Shown here: positions 1 to 7,660 of the stretch, piece after piece | Layout of the letters: the number at the start of each line of letters is the position of its first letter | How positions within the stretch are numbered: position 1 is the stretch's first letter | Assembly (NCBI GenBank): GCA_020723085.1 | Contig: DYJN01000006.1 | Location: 1 to 38,364, forward strand | Length of the DNA stretch: 38,364 bases | Direction: 5' to 3' | Source: Arcobacter sp. | Lineage (GTDB): Bacteria; Acidobacteriota; Terriglobia; Bryobacterales; Bryobacteraceae | Notes under the pieces: model-generated | What the model saw: the letters and a program-made list of their open reading frames with translations, nothing else | What the model was told of the DNA's origin: nothing | The model's database searches: none | Position numbers and translations under genes: made by a program

Positions 1-36
1 CGCTGGCGGCGCGGGCGTGAAGCGGGACGCCGGTGA

Positions 37-66
37 TTGTGAGCCGCCCCCGGCGCGTGGTATGCT
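37..66 (+). promoter_or_regulatory. Probable promoter of the his operon
   Basis: A -35-like TTGTGA (37-42) and a -10-like TATGCT (61-66) are separated by 18 bp. A TG dinucleotide at 58-59 gives an extended -10 (TGGTATGCT). Transcription would start near 72-75, only a few bases before the leader-peptide ATG at 77. No Shine-Dalgarno-like sequence lies between. Promoter assignment is by sequence similarity only. Confidence 0.55.
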
Positions 67-76
67 GAATACTTAC

Positions 77-151
77 ATGACGCAAGTTCGGAACAGCCTG
101 ACGCACGTCCGCCACCATCATCATGGGATGGGCGGGCGTAGCCTGTTCTGA
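77..151 (+). CDS. hisL: his operon leader peptide (24 aa, His-rich)
   Basis: A short reading frame, ATG 77 to TGA 149-151, encodes MTQVRNSLTHVRHHHHGMGG followed by RSLF. It has five His, four of them consecutive (codons 113-124). It lies immediately before a terminator hairpin and the hisI gene. This is the classic layout of a histidine attenuator leader, in which ribosome stalling at His codons senses charged tRNA-His. The 5' strand of the 1:2 hairpin (105-113) lies just before and overlaps the first of the four His codons. An in-frame ATG at 62 would add five residues but falls inside the predicted -10 box, so 77 is preferred. There is no Shine-Dalgarno sequence, which fits leaderless initiation. 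The peptide itself probably has no function beyond being translated. Confidence 0.85.
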   Translation: MTQVRNSLTHVRHHHHGMGGRSLF

Positions 152-208
152 GCCGCGTGCAGGAACAAGTTCTCACGGCCCGCCGGTGCTCCGGCGGGCT
201 TTTCATTT
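105..208 (+). promoter_or_regulatory. Histidine transcription attenuator (mutually exclusive hairpins)
   Basis: Four segments can be paired by eye. Segment 1 (105-113) pairs with segment 2 (131-139) over 9 bp, with one G-U, leaving a 17-nt loop that holds most of the His run. Segment 2 (131-137, GGCGGGC) pairs instead with segment 3 (178-184, GCCCGCC) over 7 G-C pairs as an antiterminator. Segment 3 (178-186) pairs with segment 4 (191-199) as the terminator. Stalling on the His codons would cover segment 1, free segment 2 to hold segment 3, and allow read-through into hisI. Normal translation to the TGA at 149 covers segment 2 and lets the terminator form. The pairings are visible; the mechanism is inferred from known his and trp attenuators. 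Confidence 0.82.
178..208 (+). terminator. Attenuator intrinsic terminator before hisI
   Basis: A perfect 9-bp stem, GCCCGCCGG (178-186) against CCGGCGGGC (191-199), closes a TGCT loop. It is followed at once by TTTTCATTT (200-208). It sits 19 bases before the hisI ATG, so by default it would end transcription before the operon. Confidence 0.88.
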
Positions 209-226
209 CTCTGGAGACGTCAGACG

Positions 227-595
227 ATGGAACTGGACTTTGACAAATCCGGCGGGCTGCTGCCCGCCATCGTGCAGGACGCGGGCGACGGGCGCGTGCT
301 GATGGTGGGCTTCATGAACCGCGAGGCGTTCGAGAAGACGCTCGAAACGGGCTTCGTGACCTTCTACAGCCGCTCCCGCAACCAGCTCTGGATGAAGGGC
401 GAGACCAGCGGGCACCGGCTCCTGGTGAAGACGGTGCAGACCGACTGCGATCAGGACGCCGTGCTGGTGCAGGTGGAGGCTCAGGGTCCCGGCGTCTGCC
501 ACAAAGGATACCGCTCCTGCTTCTACCGCACCTGGGACAACGGCGCCTGGCGCGTGTCCGAGCCGCAGACATACGATCCGGAGAAGGTGTACTGA
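227..595 (+). CDS. hisI: Phosphoribosyl-AMP cyclohydrolase (HisI, monofunctional)
   Basis: HisI opens the adenine ring of phosphoribosyl-AMP, the third step of histidine synthesis, in the cytosol. The 122-residue length fits the single-domain enzyme rather than the HisIE fusion. The Mg-binding motif DCDQD is present, as are the zinc ligands in VCHKGYRSCFY near the C-terminus. The ATG at 227 has a GGAG (213-216) ten bases upstream. It is the first gene after the attenuator and ends three bases before hisG. No hisE (phosphoribosyl-ATP pyrophosphohydrolase) is fused or adjacent, so that step must be encoded elsewhere. Confidence 0.96.
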   Translation: MELDFDKSGGLLPAIVQDAGDGRVLMVGFMNREAFEKTLETGFVTFYSRSRNQLWMKGETSGHRLLVKTVQTDCDQDAVLVQVEAQGPGVCHKGYRSCFYRTWDNGAWRVSEPQTYDPEKVY

Positions 596-598
596 GTC

Positions 599-1468
599 AT
601 GAAACTGAAGCTGGGCATTCCCAAGGGTTCGCTCGAAAACGCGACCATCGACCTGTTCCGGCGCGCCGGATTTCAGATCACGGCCTCGTCCCGCTCCTAC
701 TTCCCCGCCATCGACGATCCCGAGATCGAGTGCATGCTGATCCGGGCGCAGGAGATGGCGCGCTACGTGGAGGACGGCGTGCTCGACGCGGGGCTCACCG
801 GGCGCGACTGGGTTCTGGAAAACGAAGCCGACGTCGTGACCGTAGTGGATCTCATCTACGCCAAGCAGAGCTTCGGCAAGGTGCGCTGGGTGCTTGCCGT
901 GCCGGAGTCCTCGCCTGTGCAGAGCGTGAAGGATCTGGAAGGCAAGATCATCGCCACCGAACTGGTGGGCGCCACCAGGCGGTATCTGGAGAAGAACGGC
1001 GTCAGAGCCAAGGTGGAGTTCTCCTGGGGCGCCACCGAGGTGAAGCCGCCCCATCTCGCCGACGCCATCGTCGAGGTGACCGAAACCGGTTCCTCGCTGC
1101 GCGCCAACAAGCTGCGGATCGTGGAAGTCGTCATGGAATCGAACACGCAGCTGGTGGCCAACCGGCAGGCATGGGAAGATCCCTGGAAAAGGCGCAAACT
1201 GGAGGATATCCGGCTTCTGCTTGAAGGCGCCATCAACGCGCTGGGCAAGGTGGGGCTGATGCTGAACGTGCACCGCGAGCAGCTGCCGGCTGTGCTCGGC
1301 GTCCTGCCGGCGCTGAAGAACCCGACGGTGAGCCCGCTGAGCGACGGCGAGTGGCTGGCGGTGAACACGATTCTCGATGAGTCCACCGTGCGCTCGATCA
1401 TCCCGCGTCTGAAGGAAGCGGGCGCGCAGGGCATCGTCGAGTATCCGCTCAACAAGATCGTGATGTAG
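599..1468 (+). CDS. hisG: ATP phosphoribosyltransferase, long form (HisG)
   Basis: HisG condenses ATP and PRPP to phosphoribosyl-ATP, the committed and normally feedback-inhibited step of histidine synthesis. At 289 residues it is the long form. The N-terminal two-lobe catalytic part includes the [12 protein letters not shown] region. The last 75 or so residues form the ferredoxin-like regulatory domain (RRLKxA-like helix and a terminal [11 protein letters not shown]). The long form normally binds histidine itself and needs no HisZ, and no hisZ is seen here. The operon therefore appears to have two controls: enzyme feedback through this C-terminal domain and transcriptional attenuation upstream. 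The gene starts three bases after hisI. Confidence 0.96.
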   Translation: MKLKLGIPKGSLENATIDLFRRAGFQITASSRSYFPAIDDPEIECMLIRAQEMARYVEDGVLDAGLTGRDWVLENEADVVTVVDLIYAKQSFGKVRWVLAVPESSPVQSVKDLEGKIIATELVGATRRYLEKNGVRAKVEFSWGATEVKPPHLADAIVEVTETGSSLRANKLRIVEVVMESNTQLVANRQAWEDPWKRRKLEDIRLLLEGAINALGKVGLMLNVHREQLPAVLGVLPALKNPTVSPLSDGEWLAVNTILDESTVRSIIPRLKEAGAQGIVEYPLNKIVM

Positions 1469-1470
1469 CC

Positions 1471-2733
1471 ATGCTGCGCATACTCACTTCAAAAGATGCT
1501 GGGCGGCTGCTGAAGCGGCGCGCGGCGCGGCTCGACGAAGCCGAGGCTGTGGTGCGGCCGATCCTCGAAGACGTGCGCCGGCGCGGGGACGCGGCGGTGC
1601 TCGAATACGCGCGGCGCTTCGATGGATTCCAGGGGCCGTCAGTGCGCGTGCCGCGACGGACGCTGGAAGCCGCCGCGCGCGGACTCTCCCGCGAGTTCCG
1701 GCGGGCGCTGCGGACAAGCGAGAAGAACGTGGCCGCGTTTGCGCGGATGCAGTTGCCGCAGCCGAAGAAGGTCGCCCCCGCGCCGGGGCTGCGGCTCAGC
1801 CAGGTGGTGAGGCCTCTGGATGCTGCGGCGGCCTACATTCCTTCAGGTCGCTATCCGCTGCCCTCGACCGTGGTGATGACGGTCGTGCCCGCGCGCGTGG
1901 CGGGCGTCGAATCGATCCTCGTTTGCACGCCGAACCCCTCCCCGGAGATCCTCGGAGCGGCCCATCTGCTCGGCGCCACCCACGTTTTCCAGATGGGCGG
2001 CGCGCACGCCATCGCGGCGTTCGCTTACGGCACGAAGACCGTGCCGCGCGCAGACCGCATCGTGGGTCCGGGCAACATCTACGTCGCCGCGGCCAAGAAA
2101 CTGCTCGCGGGCGAAGTGGGGATCGATTTCATCGCCGGACCGAGCGAGATTCTGATCATCGCCGCCGGGGGCGATCCGCGCGTGATTGCGGCGGACATGC
2201 TGGCGCAGGCTGAGCATGACGGCGACGCTTCGGCCATCCTGCTGACGCCATCGCGCCGGCTGGCTGATGCCGTCGCCCGGGAGGCGGAACGGCAACTGGA
2301 GACCCTGCCGACAGCCGCCACGGCGCGCGCGGCTCTGAAGCGCAATTCGGCCATCCTCGTCGTCTCCAGCCTGGAAGAGGCGCTCGATCTCACGAACCGC
2401 TTTGCGCCGGAGCATCTCTCCATTGCCGATGCTTCGCTGCTCCGGCACGTACGCCACGCCGGCAGCGTCTTCGTGGGTCCGTGGAGCCCAGAGGCGGCGG
2501 GCGACTATGCTTCAGGACCGAACCACGTGCTGCCAACCTCCGGCGCGGCGCGGTTGCGCGGCGGTCTTTCGGCGGCGGATTTCGTCAAGGTGATCTCCGT
2601 GCAGGAGCTGAGCGAGCGCGCATTGCGCGGGCTCGCGCCCTCCATCACGGCGCTGGCGAGGGCGGAGGGGCTCGAAGCGCACGCGCGCAGCGTCGAAGTG
2701 CGGTTCACGGGGAAAGGCGGCGGACGATGCTGA
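1471..2733 (+). CDS. hisD: Histidinol dehydrogenase (HisD)
   Basis: HisD is a zinc enzyme that oxidises histidinol to histidine in two NAD-dependent steps, ending the pathway. The 420-residue length is typical. Signature stretches include the GPGNIYVAAAKKLL segment, GPSEILII, QAEHDGDASAILLT (zinc and base region) and FAPEHLSI. It begins two bases after the hisG stop. Its last seven bases overlap the start of hisC, so the two are probably translationally coupled. Confidence 0.96.
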   Translation: MLRILTSKDAGRLLKRRAARLDEAEAVVRPILEDVRRRGDAAVLEYARRFDGFQGPSVRVPRRTLEAAARGLSREFRRALRTSEKNVAAFARMQLPQPKKVAPAPGLRLSQVVRPLDAAAAYIPSGRYPLPSTVVMTVVPARVAGVESILVCTPNPSPEILGAAHLLGATHVFQMGGAHAIAAFAYGTKTVPRADRIVGPGNIYVAAAKKLLAGEVGIDFIAGPSEILIIAAGGDPRVIAADMLAQAEHDGDASAILLTPSRRLADAVAREAERQLETLPTAATARAALKRNSAILVVSSLEEALDLTNRFAPEHLSIADASLLRHVRHAGSVFVGPWSPEAAGDYASGPNHVLPTSGAARLRGGLSAADFVKVISVQELSERALRGLAPSITALARAEGLEAHARSVEVRFTGKGGGRC

Positions 2734-3776
2734 AACCGCGCACAGCAATTGAGGCGATGGCGCCGTACTCGCCGCCCAGCTCCGGGCGCGAGGGCAAGCT
2801 GCGGCTGGACTTCAACGAGAACACCCTGGGCTGTTCGCCGCGCGTGCTGGCTGCGCTGATGGAAAAGCTGAGTCAGGAGCAGCTCTCCATCTACCCGGAA
2901 TACGAGGCAACGCGGCGGGCGCTGAGCGGGTTCTTTCAGGTTCCAGAAAACTCCTTCGCCTTCACGAACGGCACGGATGAGGCGATTCAGGTTCTCATCC
3001 ACACCTACGTGGGCGAAGGCGACGGCGTGCTCATCCTGCGCCCGTCGTACGCGATGTACCGCTTCTATGCGGAGGTCGCCGGAGCGCGCGTGCGCGAGGT
3101 TCCCTACCGCAGCGGGGATCTCGCGTTCCCTTTGGAGGAGCTGCTCGCCGCCGTCACGCCGGCGACGCGCGCGATCCTGATCTCGAATCCCAACAATCCC
3201 ACGGGCACGGCGGTTGGCATCGGCGGCATCGTGCGCATCCTGGAGGCTGCGCCGGCGGCGGCGGTGCTGATCGACGAGGCATACTACGATTTCTACGGCG
3301 TCACGGCGCTGGGCTTGATCGACCGGTATCCGAACCTCTTCGTCAGCCGCACGTTTTCCAAGGCGCACGGGCTGGCGGCGCTGCGCGCGGGGGTGCTGTT
3401 CTCGCGCGAGGAGAACGTCGCATACCTGCGCAAGTCGCAGTCGCCTTATTCGGTGAACGCAGTGGCGGCGATCGCCGTGCGGGCGGCGATGGAGGACCGC
3501 AAGTATCTGGCGAACTACGTCCGGCAGGCGCTGGAGGCGCGCGAGCTGCTGTATCAGGGCTTCCGGCGGCGCGGCATCCGCTACTGGGAATCGCAGGGCA
3601 ATTTCGTGCTGTTCGAGGCGGGCGCCCGTTCCATCGAGATCCGCGACGCGCTCCGCGCCCGCGGCGTGCTGGTCCGGGACCGCTCGTACGAACTGCCGGG
3701 CACGGTGCGCGTGACGGCGGGCACGCCCGGTCAGGTGGCGCGATTCTTCGCAGCGCTCGATGAGGTGTGGCAATGA
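2727..3776 (+). CDS. hisC: Histidinol-phosphate aminotransferase (HisC)
   Basis: HisC is a fold-type I PLP enzyme that transaminates imidazole-acetol phosphate with glutamate to give histidinol phosphate. It has 349 residues from the ATG at 2727, which overlaps the hisD stop. The frame is open further upstream to 2481, but that part lies inside hisD and is not family-like. SNPNNPTG (about 153-160) is the aspartate-aminotransferase-fold signature. DEAYYDF binds the cofactor ring. K212 in SRTFSKAHGLAALRAG is the Schiff-base lysine. The stop overlaps the next ATG as ATGA. Confidence 0.95.
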   Translation: MLKPRTAIEAMAPYSPPSSGREGKLRLDFNENTLGCSPRVLAALMEKLSQEQLSIYPEYEATRRALSGFFQVPENSFAFTNGTDEAIQVLIHTYVGEGDGVLILRPSYAMYRFYAEVAGARVREVPYRSGDLAFPLEELLAAVTPATRAILISNPNNPTGTAVGIGGIVRILEAAPAAAVLIDEAYYDFYGVTALGLIDRYPNLFVSRTFSKAHGLAALRAGVLFSREENVAYLRKSQSPYSVNAVAAIAVRAAMEDRKYLANYVRQALEARELLYQGFRRRGIRYWESQGNFVLFEAGARSIEIRDALRARGVLVRDRSYELPGTVRVTAGTPGQVARFFAALDEVWQ

Positions 3777-4453
3777 GCCGGCAGGCGCTCGTGTTCGACA
3801 TGGACGGCGTGCTGGTGGACGTCACGGGCAGCTACCGCGCTGCGGTCGTGGAGACCATCCGCCATTTCACGGGCGTAACCGTGACGCCGGAGTCGATCCA
3901 GGAATGGAAGAACCGCGGCGGCTACAACAACGACTGGGTGCTGTGCCACCACTACTGCCGCGAACTCGGCGTGGACCTGGATTACGGCGCCGTGGTGGAC
4001 TACTTCAACGAGGTGTTTTTCGGCAGGAACAACGACGGGCTGATCGCGCGCGAGTGGTGGGTGCCGCGGGACGGGCTGCTCGAGCGGCTCGCGGAGCGCT
4101 ACCGGCTGGCCATCTTCACGGGACGCAACCGCCGCGAACTGGAAGCGACTCTCCGCCGCTTCGTGCACGAGCCGCTGTTTGAGACGCTGATCACGAGCAG
4201 CGACATCGACAACGGCAAGCCCGCGCCTGACGGGCTGCTGGAAATCCGGCGGCGTACCGGCGCGGAGATCGCCGCGTTCGTGGGCGACACCGTGGACGAC
4301 GCGGAAAGCGCCCGCGCCGCCGGCGCGCCGTTCATCGGCGTCGCCGCCGCCAGTGCGCCGATGCGCGAACAGCTCGCGGCAGCGCTGCGGGATGCGGGCG
4401 CGGCGGCGGTGATCGAAAACGTCAATGAATTGGAACAGGTGCTGCCACGATGA
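3773..4453 (+). CDS. HAD-family phosphatase, candidate histidinol-phosphate phosphatase
   Basis: This 226-residue HAD subfamily I hydrolase has all four motifs: D9/D11 in [12 protein letters not shown] as motif II, the lysine of NGKPAPDG as motif III, and [14 protein letters not shown] as motif IV. A helical cap lies between motifs I and II. It sits exactly between hisC and hisB, with ATGA overlaps on both sides. The pathway step missing from this operon between HisC and HisD is histidinol-phosphate phosphatase. That job is done in other bacteria by HAD-IIIA (HisB-N), PHP (HisJ) or inositol-phosphatase-like (HisN) enzymes. Assigning it here is inference from position. A generic phosphoglycolate-phosphatase-like role cannot be excluded. 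A GTG at 3767 in the same frame is an alternative start, but the ATGA overlap favours 3773. Confidence 0.85.
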   Translation: MSRQALVFDMDGVLVDVTGSYRAAVVETIRHFTGVTVTPESIQEWKNRGGYNNDWVLCHHYCRELGVDLDYGAVVDYFNEVFFGRNNDGLIAREWWVPRDGLLERLAERYRLAIFTGRNRRELEATLRRFVHEPLFETLITSSDIDNGKPAPDGLLEIRRRTGAEIAAFVGDTVDDAESARAAGAPFIGVAAASAPMREQLAAALRDAGAAAVIENVNELEQVLPR

Positions 4454-5037
4454 GGTCGGCTTCCATTGAACGGATGACGCTCGAGACCCGGATCCGCGGC
4501 TCGCTGCGCATTGAAGGCCGCGGCCGGTACGACGTGCGCACGGGCGTGCGGTTCCTCGATCACATGCTCGAACTGTTCGCCAAACACGGCGGATTCGACC
4601 TGACGCTGCACGCGGAAGGCGATCTCGACGTGGACCAGCATCATACGGTGGAGGACGCCGGGATTGTGCTCGGCCAGCTCTTCGCGAAGGCGCTGGGCGA
4701 CCGCCGGGGCATCAACCGCGCCGGCTATTTCGTGCTGCCCATGGACGAAACGCTGGCGGTGGCGGCGGTGGACCTCGGCGGGCGGCCGTACCTCGTTTAC
4801 GAAGACAAGGTGCGCACGCGGCTGGTGGGCGATCTGCAATCCGAGCTGCTCGAGGATTTCTTCCACGGCTTCACCACGCACGCCGGCGCCAACCTGCACG
4901 CGAAGGTGCTCTACGGACGGTCGAACCACCACAAGGTGGAAGCCGTGTTCAAGTGCTTCGCCCGCGCGATGAAGTACGCGTGCTCGAAGGACGCGCGGCT
5001 GAAGGATCAGCTGCCCAGCACGAAGGGGCTGCTATGA
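4450..5037 (+). CDS. hisB: Imidazoleglycerol-phosphate dehydratase (HisB, monofunctional)
   Basis: HisB is a manganese-dependent dehydratase that turns imidazole-glycerol phosphate into imidazole-acetol phosphate. The 195-residue single-domain length shows no HAD phosphatase is fused, unlike enterobacterial HisB. The paired metal motifs [10 protein letters not shown] and [11 protein letters not shown] are intact, along with FLDHML. Its start overlaps the HAD gene stop and its stop overlaps the hisH start (ATGA both times). Confidence 0.96.
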   Translation: MRSASIERMTLETRIRGSLRIEGRGRYDVRTGVRFLDHMLELFAKHGGFDLTLHAEGDLDVDQHHTVEDAGIVLGQLFAKALGDRRGINRAGYFVLPMDETLAVAAVDLGGRPYLVYEDKVRTRLVGDLQSELLEDFFHGFTTHAGANLHAKVLYGRSNHHKVEAVFKCFARAMKYACSKDARLKDQLPSTKGLL

Positions 5038-5642
5038 TCACCGTGGTCAATTACGGCGCGGGCAACCTGCGCTCGGTGGCCAACACGCTGGAAGCCCTGG
5101 GCGCCCGTTACGCCGTGACGCAGGACGCGCGCGCGGTGGAGGAGGCGGAGGCCGTGGTTCTGCCGGGCGTGGGGCATTTCGGGCAGATGATGGAAGCGCT
5201 GGACCGCCTCGGGCTGCGCGATGCGCTGGCCCGCAAGGCCCGTTCCGGCGCTCCGCTGCTGGGAATCTGCCTGGGGCTGCAGGCGATGTTCGAGTCTAGC
5301 GAAGAGGCGCCGGAACAAAAGGGGCTGGGATTGTTTCCGGGCGCCGTGCGGCGCTTCCCCTCAGGCGTGCGCTGCCCGCACATGGGCTGGAACACGGTGC
5401 GGGCGGTCCGGGCGGCGCGCCTGCTCGAAGGGCTGGGTCCGGCGCCGTACTTCTATTTCGCCAACAGCTATTACTGCCCCGCCGGCGCGCACGCCGCGGC
5501 GCTGTGCGATTACGGCGCGGAGTTTTGCGCGCTGCTCGAAAGCGGCAATGTGTTCGGGGTGCAGTTCCACCCGGAGAAATCAGGACCTGCGGGGCTTGCG
5601 ATGATGCGGAACTTTCTCCGCCTCGCCGGGGCATTGGAGTAA
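5034..5642 (+). CDS. hisH: Imidazole glycerol phosphate synthase, glutaminase subunit (HisH)
   Basis: HisH is a class I glutamine amidotransferase that supplies ammonia to HisF for imidazole ring closure. From the ATG at 5034 it has 202 residues, starting [15 protein letters not shown]. The catalytic triad is visible as C79 ([10 protein letters not shown]) with H179 and E181 ([10 protein letters not shown]). LPGVGHFG contributes the oxyanion region. Upstream in-frame codons to 4953 lie within hisB and were not used. hisF follows three bases after the stop, consistent with the obligate HisH-HisF complex. Confidence 0.96.
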   Translation: MITVVNYGAGNLRSVANTLEALGARYAVTQDARAVEEAEAVVLPGVGHFGQMMEALDRLGLRDALARKARSGAPLLGICLGLQAMFESSEEAPEQKGLGLFPGAVRRFPSGVRCPHMGWNTVRAVRAARLLEGLGPAPYFYFANSYYCPAGAHAAALCDYGAEFCALLESGNVFGVQFHPEKSGPAGLAMMRNFLRLAGALE

Positions 5643-5645
5643 GCG

Positions 5646-6410
5646 ATGCTGGCAAGACGCATCATCCCCTGCCTCGACGTCACCGGAGGGCGCGTGGTGA
5701 AGGGCGTGAATTTCGTGGGGCTGCGCGACGCGGGCGATCCGGTGGAGCTGGCGGCGCGTTACAACGAGCAGGGCGCCGACGAACTGGTGTTCCTCGACAT
5801 CACCGCGTCCAGCGATGAGCGCGAAATCATGGCGGGCGTGGTGGCGCGCACCGCGCGCGAAGTGTTCATCCCTCTTACCGTCGGCGGCGGCATCCGCAGC
5901 GTGGAAGACGCCCGGCGCATCCTCCACAGCGGCGCGGACAAGGTGAGCGTGAACACCGCCGCCGTCCGGCGCCCGGAGCTGATCACGGAGATCAGCCGCG
6001 AATTCGGTTCGCAGGCGTGCGTGCTGGCGATCGACGCGCGCCGCAACGGACGCGGCGGCTGGAACGTGTACACGCGCGGCGGGCGCGTCGATGAAGGCAT
6101 CGACGCTGTGGAGTGGGCGGCGCGGGGAGAATCGCTCGGCGCCGGCGAAATCCTGCTGACGTCCATGGACGCCGATGGCGTGCAGCAGGGATTCGATTGC
6201 GAACTGACCCGCGCCGTCAGCCGGGCGACGGGCATCCCCGTGATCGCTTCGGGCGGCGGCGGAAAGCCGGAACATTTCATTGAAGTGCTGACCCGCGGCG
6301 AAGCGGACGCGGCGCTGGCGGCGTCAATCTTCCATTACGGCACGTACACGGTGGGGCAGCTCAAAGAGGAGCTGATGCGGGCGGGGATACCGGTGAGGAT
6401 GCTCGAATGA
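5646..6410 (+). CDS. hisF: Imidazole glycerol phosphate synthase, cyclase subunit (HisF)
   Basis: HisF is a (beta/alpha)8 barrel that joins ammonia from HisH with PRFAR to give imidazole-glycerol phosphate and AICAR. At 254 residues it is full length. The two catalytic aspartates are in IPCLDV near the N-terminus and in LAIDARR mid-protein. Phosphate-binding loops TVGGGIRS and [12 protein letters not shown] are present. The stop overlaps the hisA ATG as ATGA. AICAR links this step to purine synthesis. Confidence 0.97.
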   Translation: MLARRIIPCLDVTGGRVVKGVNFVGLRDAGDPVELAARYNEQGADELVFLDITASSDEREIMAGVVARTAREVFIPLTVGGGIRSVEDARRILHSGADKVSVNTAAVRRPELITEISREFGSQACVLAIDARRNGRGGWNVYTRGGRVDEGIDAVEWAARGESLGAGEILLTSMDADGVQQGFDCELTRAVSRATGIPVIASGGGGKPEHFIEVLTRGEADAALAASIFHYGTYTVGQLKEELMRAGIPVRMLE

Positions 6411-7093
6411 TCATTCCGTGCATTGATCTGATGGACGGCAGGGTGGTGCAGCTCGTGCAGGGGCGCGAGAAGGTTCTGGAGGCAGCGCCGCCGCTGGAAA
6501 TGCTGGAGAGGTTCCGGCGGTTCCCCGAAATTCAGGTGATCGATCTGGACGCCGCGATGGGGCGGGGCGACAACACGGCGATCGTGGAGACGCTCGCCGC
6601 GCGGGCGCGCATCCGCGCCGGAGGCGGGGTGAGAACGCCGGAGCGCGCCCGGAGGCTGGTGGAGGCGGGCGCGGCGAAAGTGATCGTGGGCACGGCGGCG
6701 TTCCATCTGCCTTCGCTCGAAGCGATCTCCGCCGCGGCGGGGCGCGAGAGGGTGATGGCGGCGATCGACTCGAAGGGCGGCAGGATCACGGTCAGGGGCT
6801 GGACGGAGCAACTCGACAGATCGGCGGAAGATGTTTTAATCGGCCTTGAGCCGTGGTGTTCCGGCTTTCTGGCGACGTACGTGGACAAGGAAGGGATGAT
6901 GCAGGGCACGGATCTCGAATGGTTCGCGCGGCTGCGGCGCGCAACCCGCCTGCCGGTCACCGCCGCCGGGGGCATCACGACGATGGAGGAAATCCGCGCG
7001 CTGACAGCCATGGGCATCGATTGCGCGCTGGGGATGGCGATTTACACGGGGCGGCTGGACCTGGACGAGCTGGCGGAGCTGAACCGGCCATGA
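6407..7093 (+). CDS. hisA: Phosphoribosylformimino-AICAR-P isomerase (HisA)
   Basis: HisA is a (beta/alpha)8 barrel isomerase that opens the ribose of ProFAR by an Amadori rearrangement. The 228 residues are slightly short of the usual 240 or so. Catalytic aspartates are D7 (IPCIDLMDG) and D121 (AAIDSKGG), with T157 as the probable third residue. The stretch around T157 reads [11 protein letters not shown] where many bacteria have TDIDRDGTLSG, so this is a divergent HisA. Phosphate loops AGGGVRT and AAGGITT are intact. A dual HisA/PriA role cannot be judged from sequence alone, but location makes HisA the simplest call. Confidence 0.92.
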   Translation: MIIPCIDLMDGRVVQLVQGREKVLEAAPPLEMLERFRRFPEIQVIDLDAAMGRGDNTAIVETLAARARIRAGGGVRTPERARRLVEAGAAKVIVGTAAFHLPSLEAISAAAGRERVMAAIDSKGGRITVRGWTEQLDRSAEDVLIGLEPWCSGFLATYVDKEGMMQGTDLEWFARLRRATRLPVTAAGGITTMEEIRALTAMGIDCALGMAIYTGRLDLDELAELNRP

Positions 7094-7635
7094 TGCTGCG
7101 CGCGGCGGTGATCGACGTCGAGACCACGGGCTTGAGCCCGCTGGCGGACGAAGTGGTGGAACTGGCGATCGTGCTGTTCTCGTTCGATCCGATCACCGGG
7201 CGCGTGGTGGAAGAGCTGGAAGCCTACAGCGGGCTGCGGGATCCCGGACGCCCGATTCCGCCAGGCGCCACGGCGCAGCATGGCATCCGCGACGAAGACG
7301 TCCGCGGACAGCGGCTGGACGAGGAACGGATCCGCGCGATCCTGCGCCGGGCGCACTACCTGATCGCCCACAACGCTCCCTTCGACCGGGGATTCGTCGG
7401 GCGCCTGTTCCCCGAGACAAGGCAGATGCAGTGGTTGTGTTCCATGGAAGGCATTGCCTGGCGGCAGAAGGGATTTCCGTCGAAAGGGCTCCAGGCGCTG
7501 CTGGCAGCGCACAGGATTGAGCCGGGCAGCGCGCACCGCGCGCTGGACGACGCGCGCGCCACACTCCGGCTGCTCGCCGCGGCGAAGCCGGGCGGCGGCA
7601 CATATCTGAAGGAACTGCTGCCGAAGCTGAAGTGA
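7090..7635 (+). CDS. DnaQ-like 3'-5' exonuclease (DEDDh)
   Basis: This 181-residue single-domain exonuclease is of the DNA polymerase III epsilon / PolC type. D9 and E11 lie in VIDVETTG, the second aspartate is in AHNAPFDRGF, and the HRALDDA segment supplies the His and last Asp of the DEDDh set. Such proteins remove 3' nucleotides from DNA or RNA. Without a polymerase-binding tail or fusion here, the substrate is unknown. The ATG at 7090 overlaps the hisA stop, and a second ATG follows at 7093. It is therefore probably translated with the his operon, though no histidine-related role is known. Confidence 0.88.
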   Translation: MMLRAAVIDVETTGLSPLADEVVELAIVLFSFDPITGRVVEELEAYSGLRDPGRPIPPGATAQHGIRDEDVRGQRLDEERIRAILRRAHYLIAHNAPFDRGFVGRLFPETRQMQWLCSMEGIAWRQKGFPSKGLQALLAAHRIEPGSAHRALDDARATLRLLAAAKPGGGTYLKELLPKLK

Positions 7636-7653
7636 AAGACCGCTTCCGGCGGG

Positions 7654-7659
7654 TACACT
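7654..7659 (+). promoter_or_regulatory. Possible -10 box for pyrD (leaderless)
   Basis: TACACT (7654-7659) resembles a -10 hexamer and lies 7 bases before the second pyrD ATG (7667). No clear -35 or Shine-Dalgarno sequence is present. pyrD may instead simply be read through from the operon upstream. Confidence 0.3.
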
Positions 7660-7660
7660 G

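Noticed and set aside
1-36. Possible end of an upstream gene
   Set aside because: Two frames reach a stop within 36 bases, but the fragment is too short to show coding character or choose a frame.
113-124. His-tag-like codon run as a cloning artefact
   Set aside because: Only four consecutive His codons are present, embedded in a natural attenuator with matching RNA stems and followed by his genes.
2481-2726. N-terminal extension of HisC or a hisD-hisC fusion
   Set aside because: The extra codons lie inside hisD in another frame and encode Arg-rich non-family sequence. The family start is at 2727.
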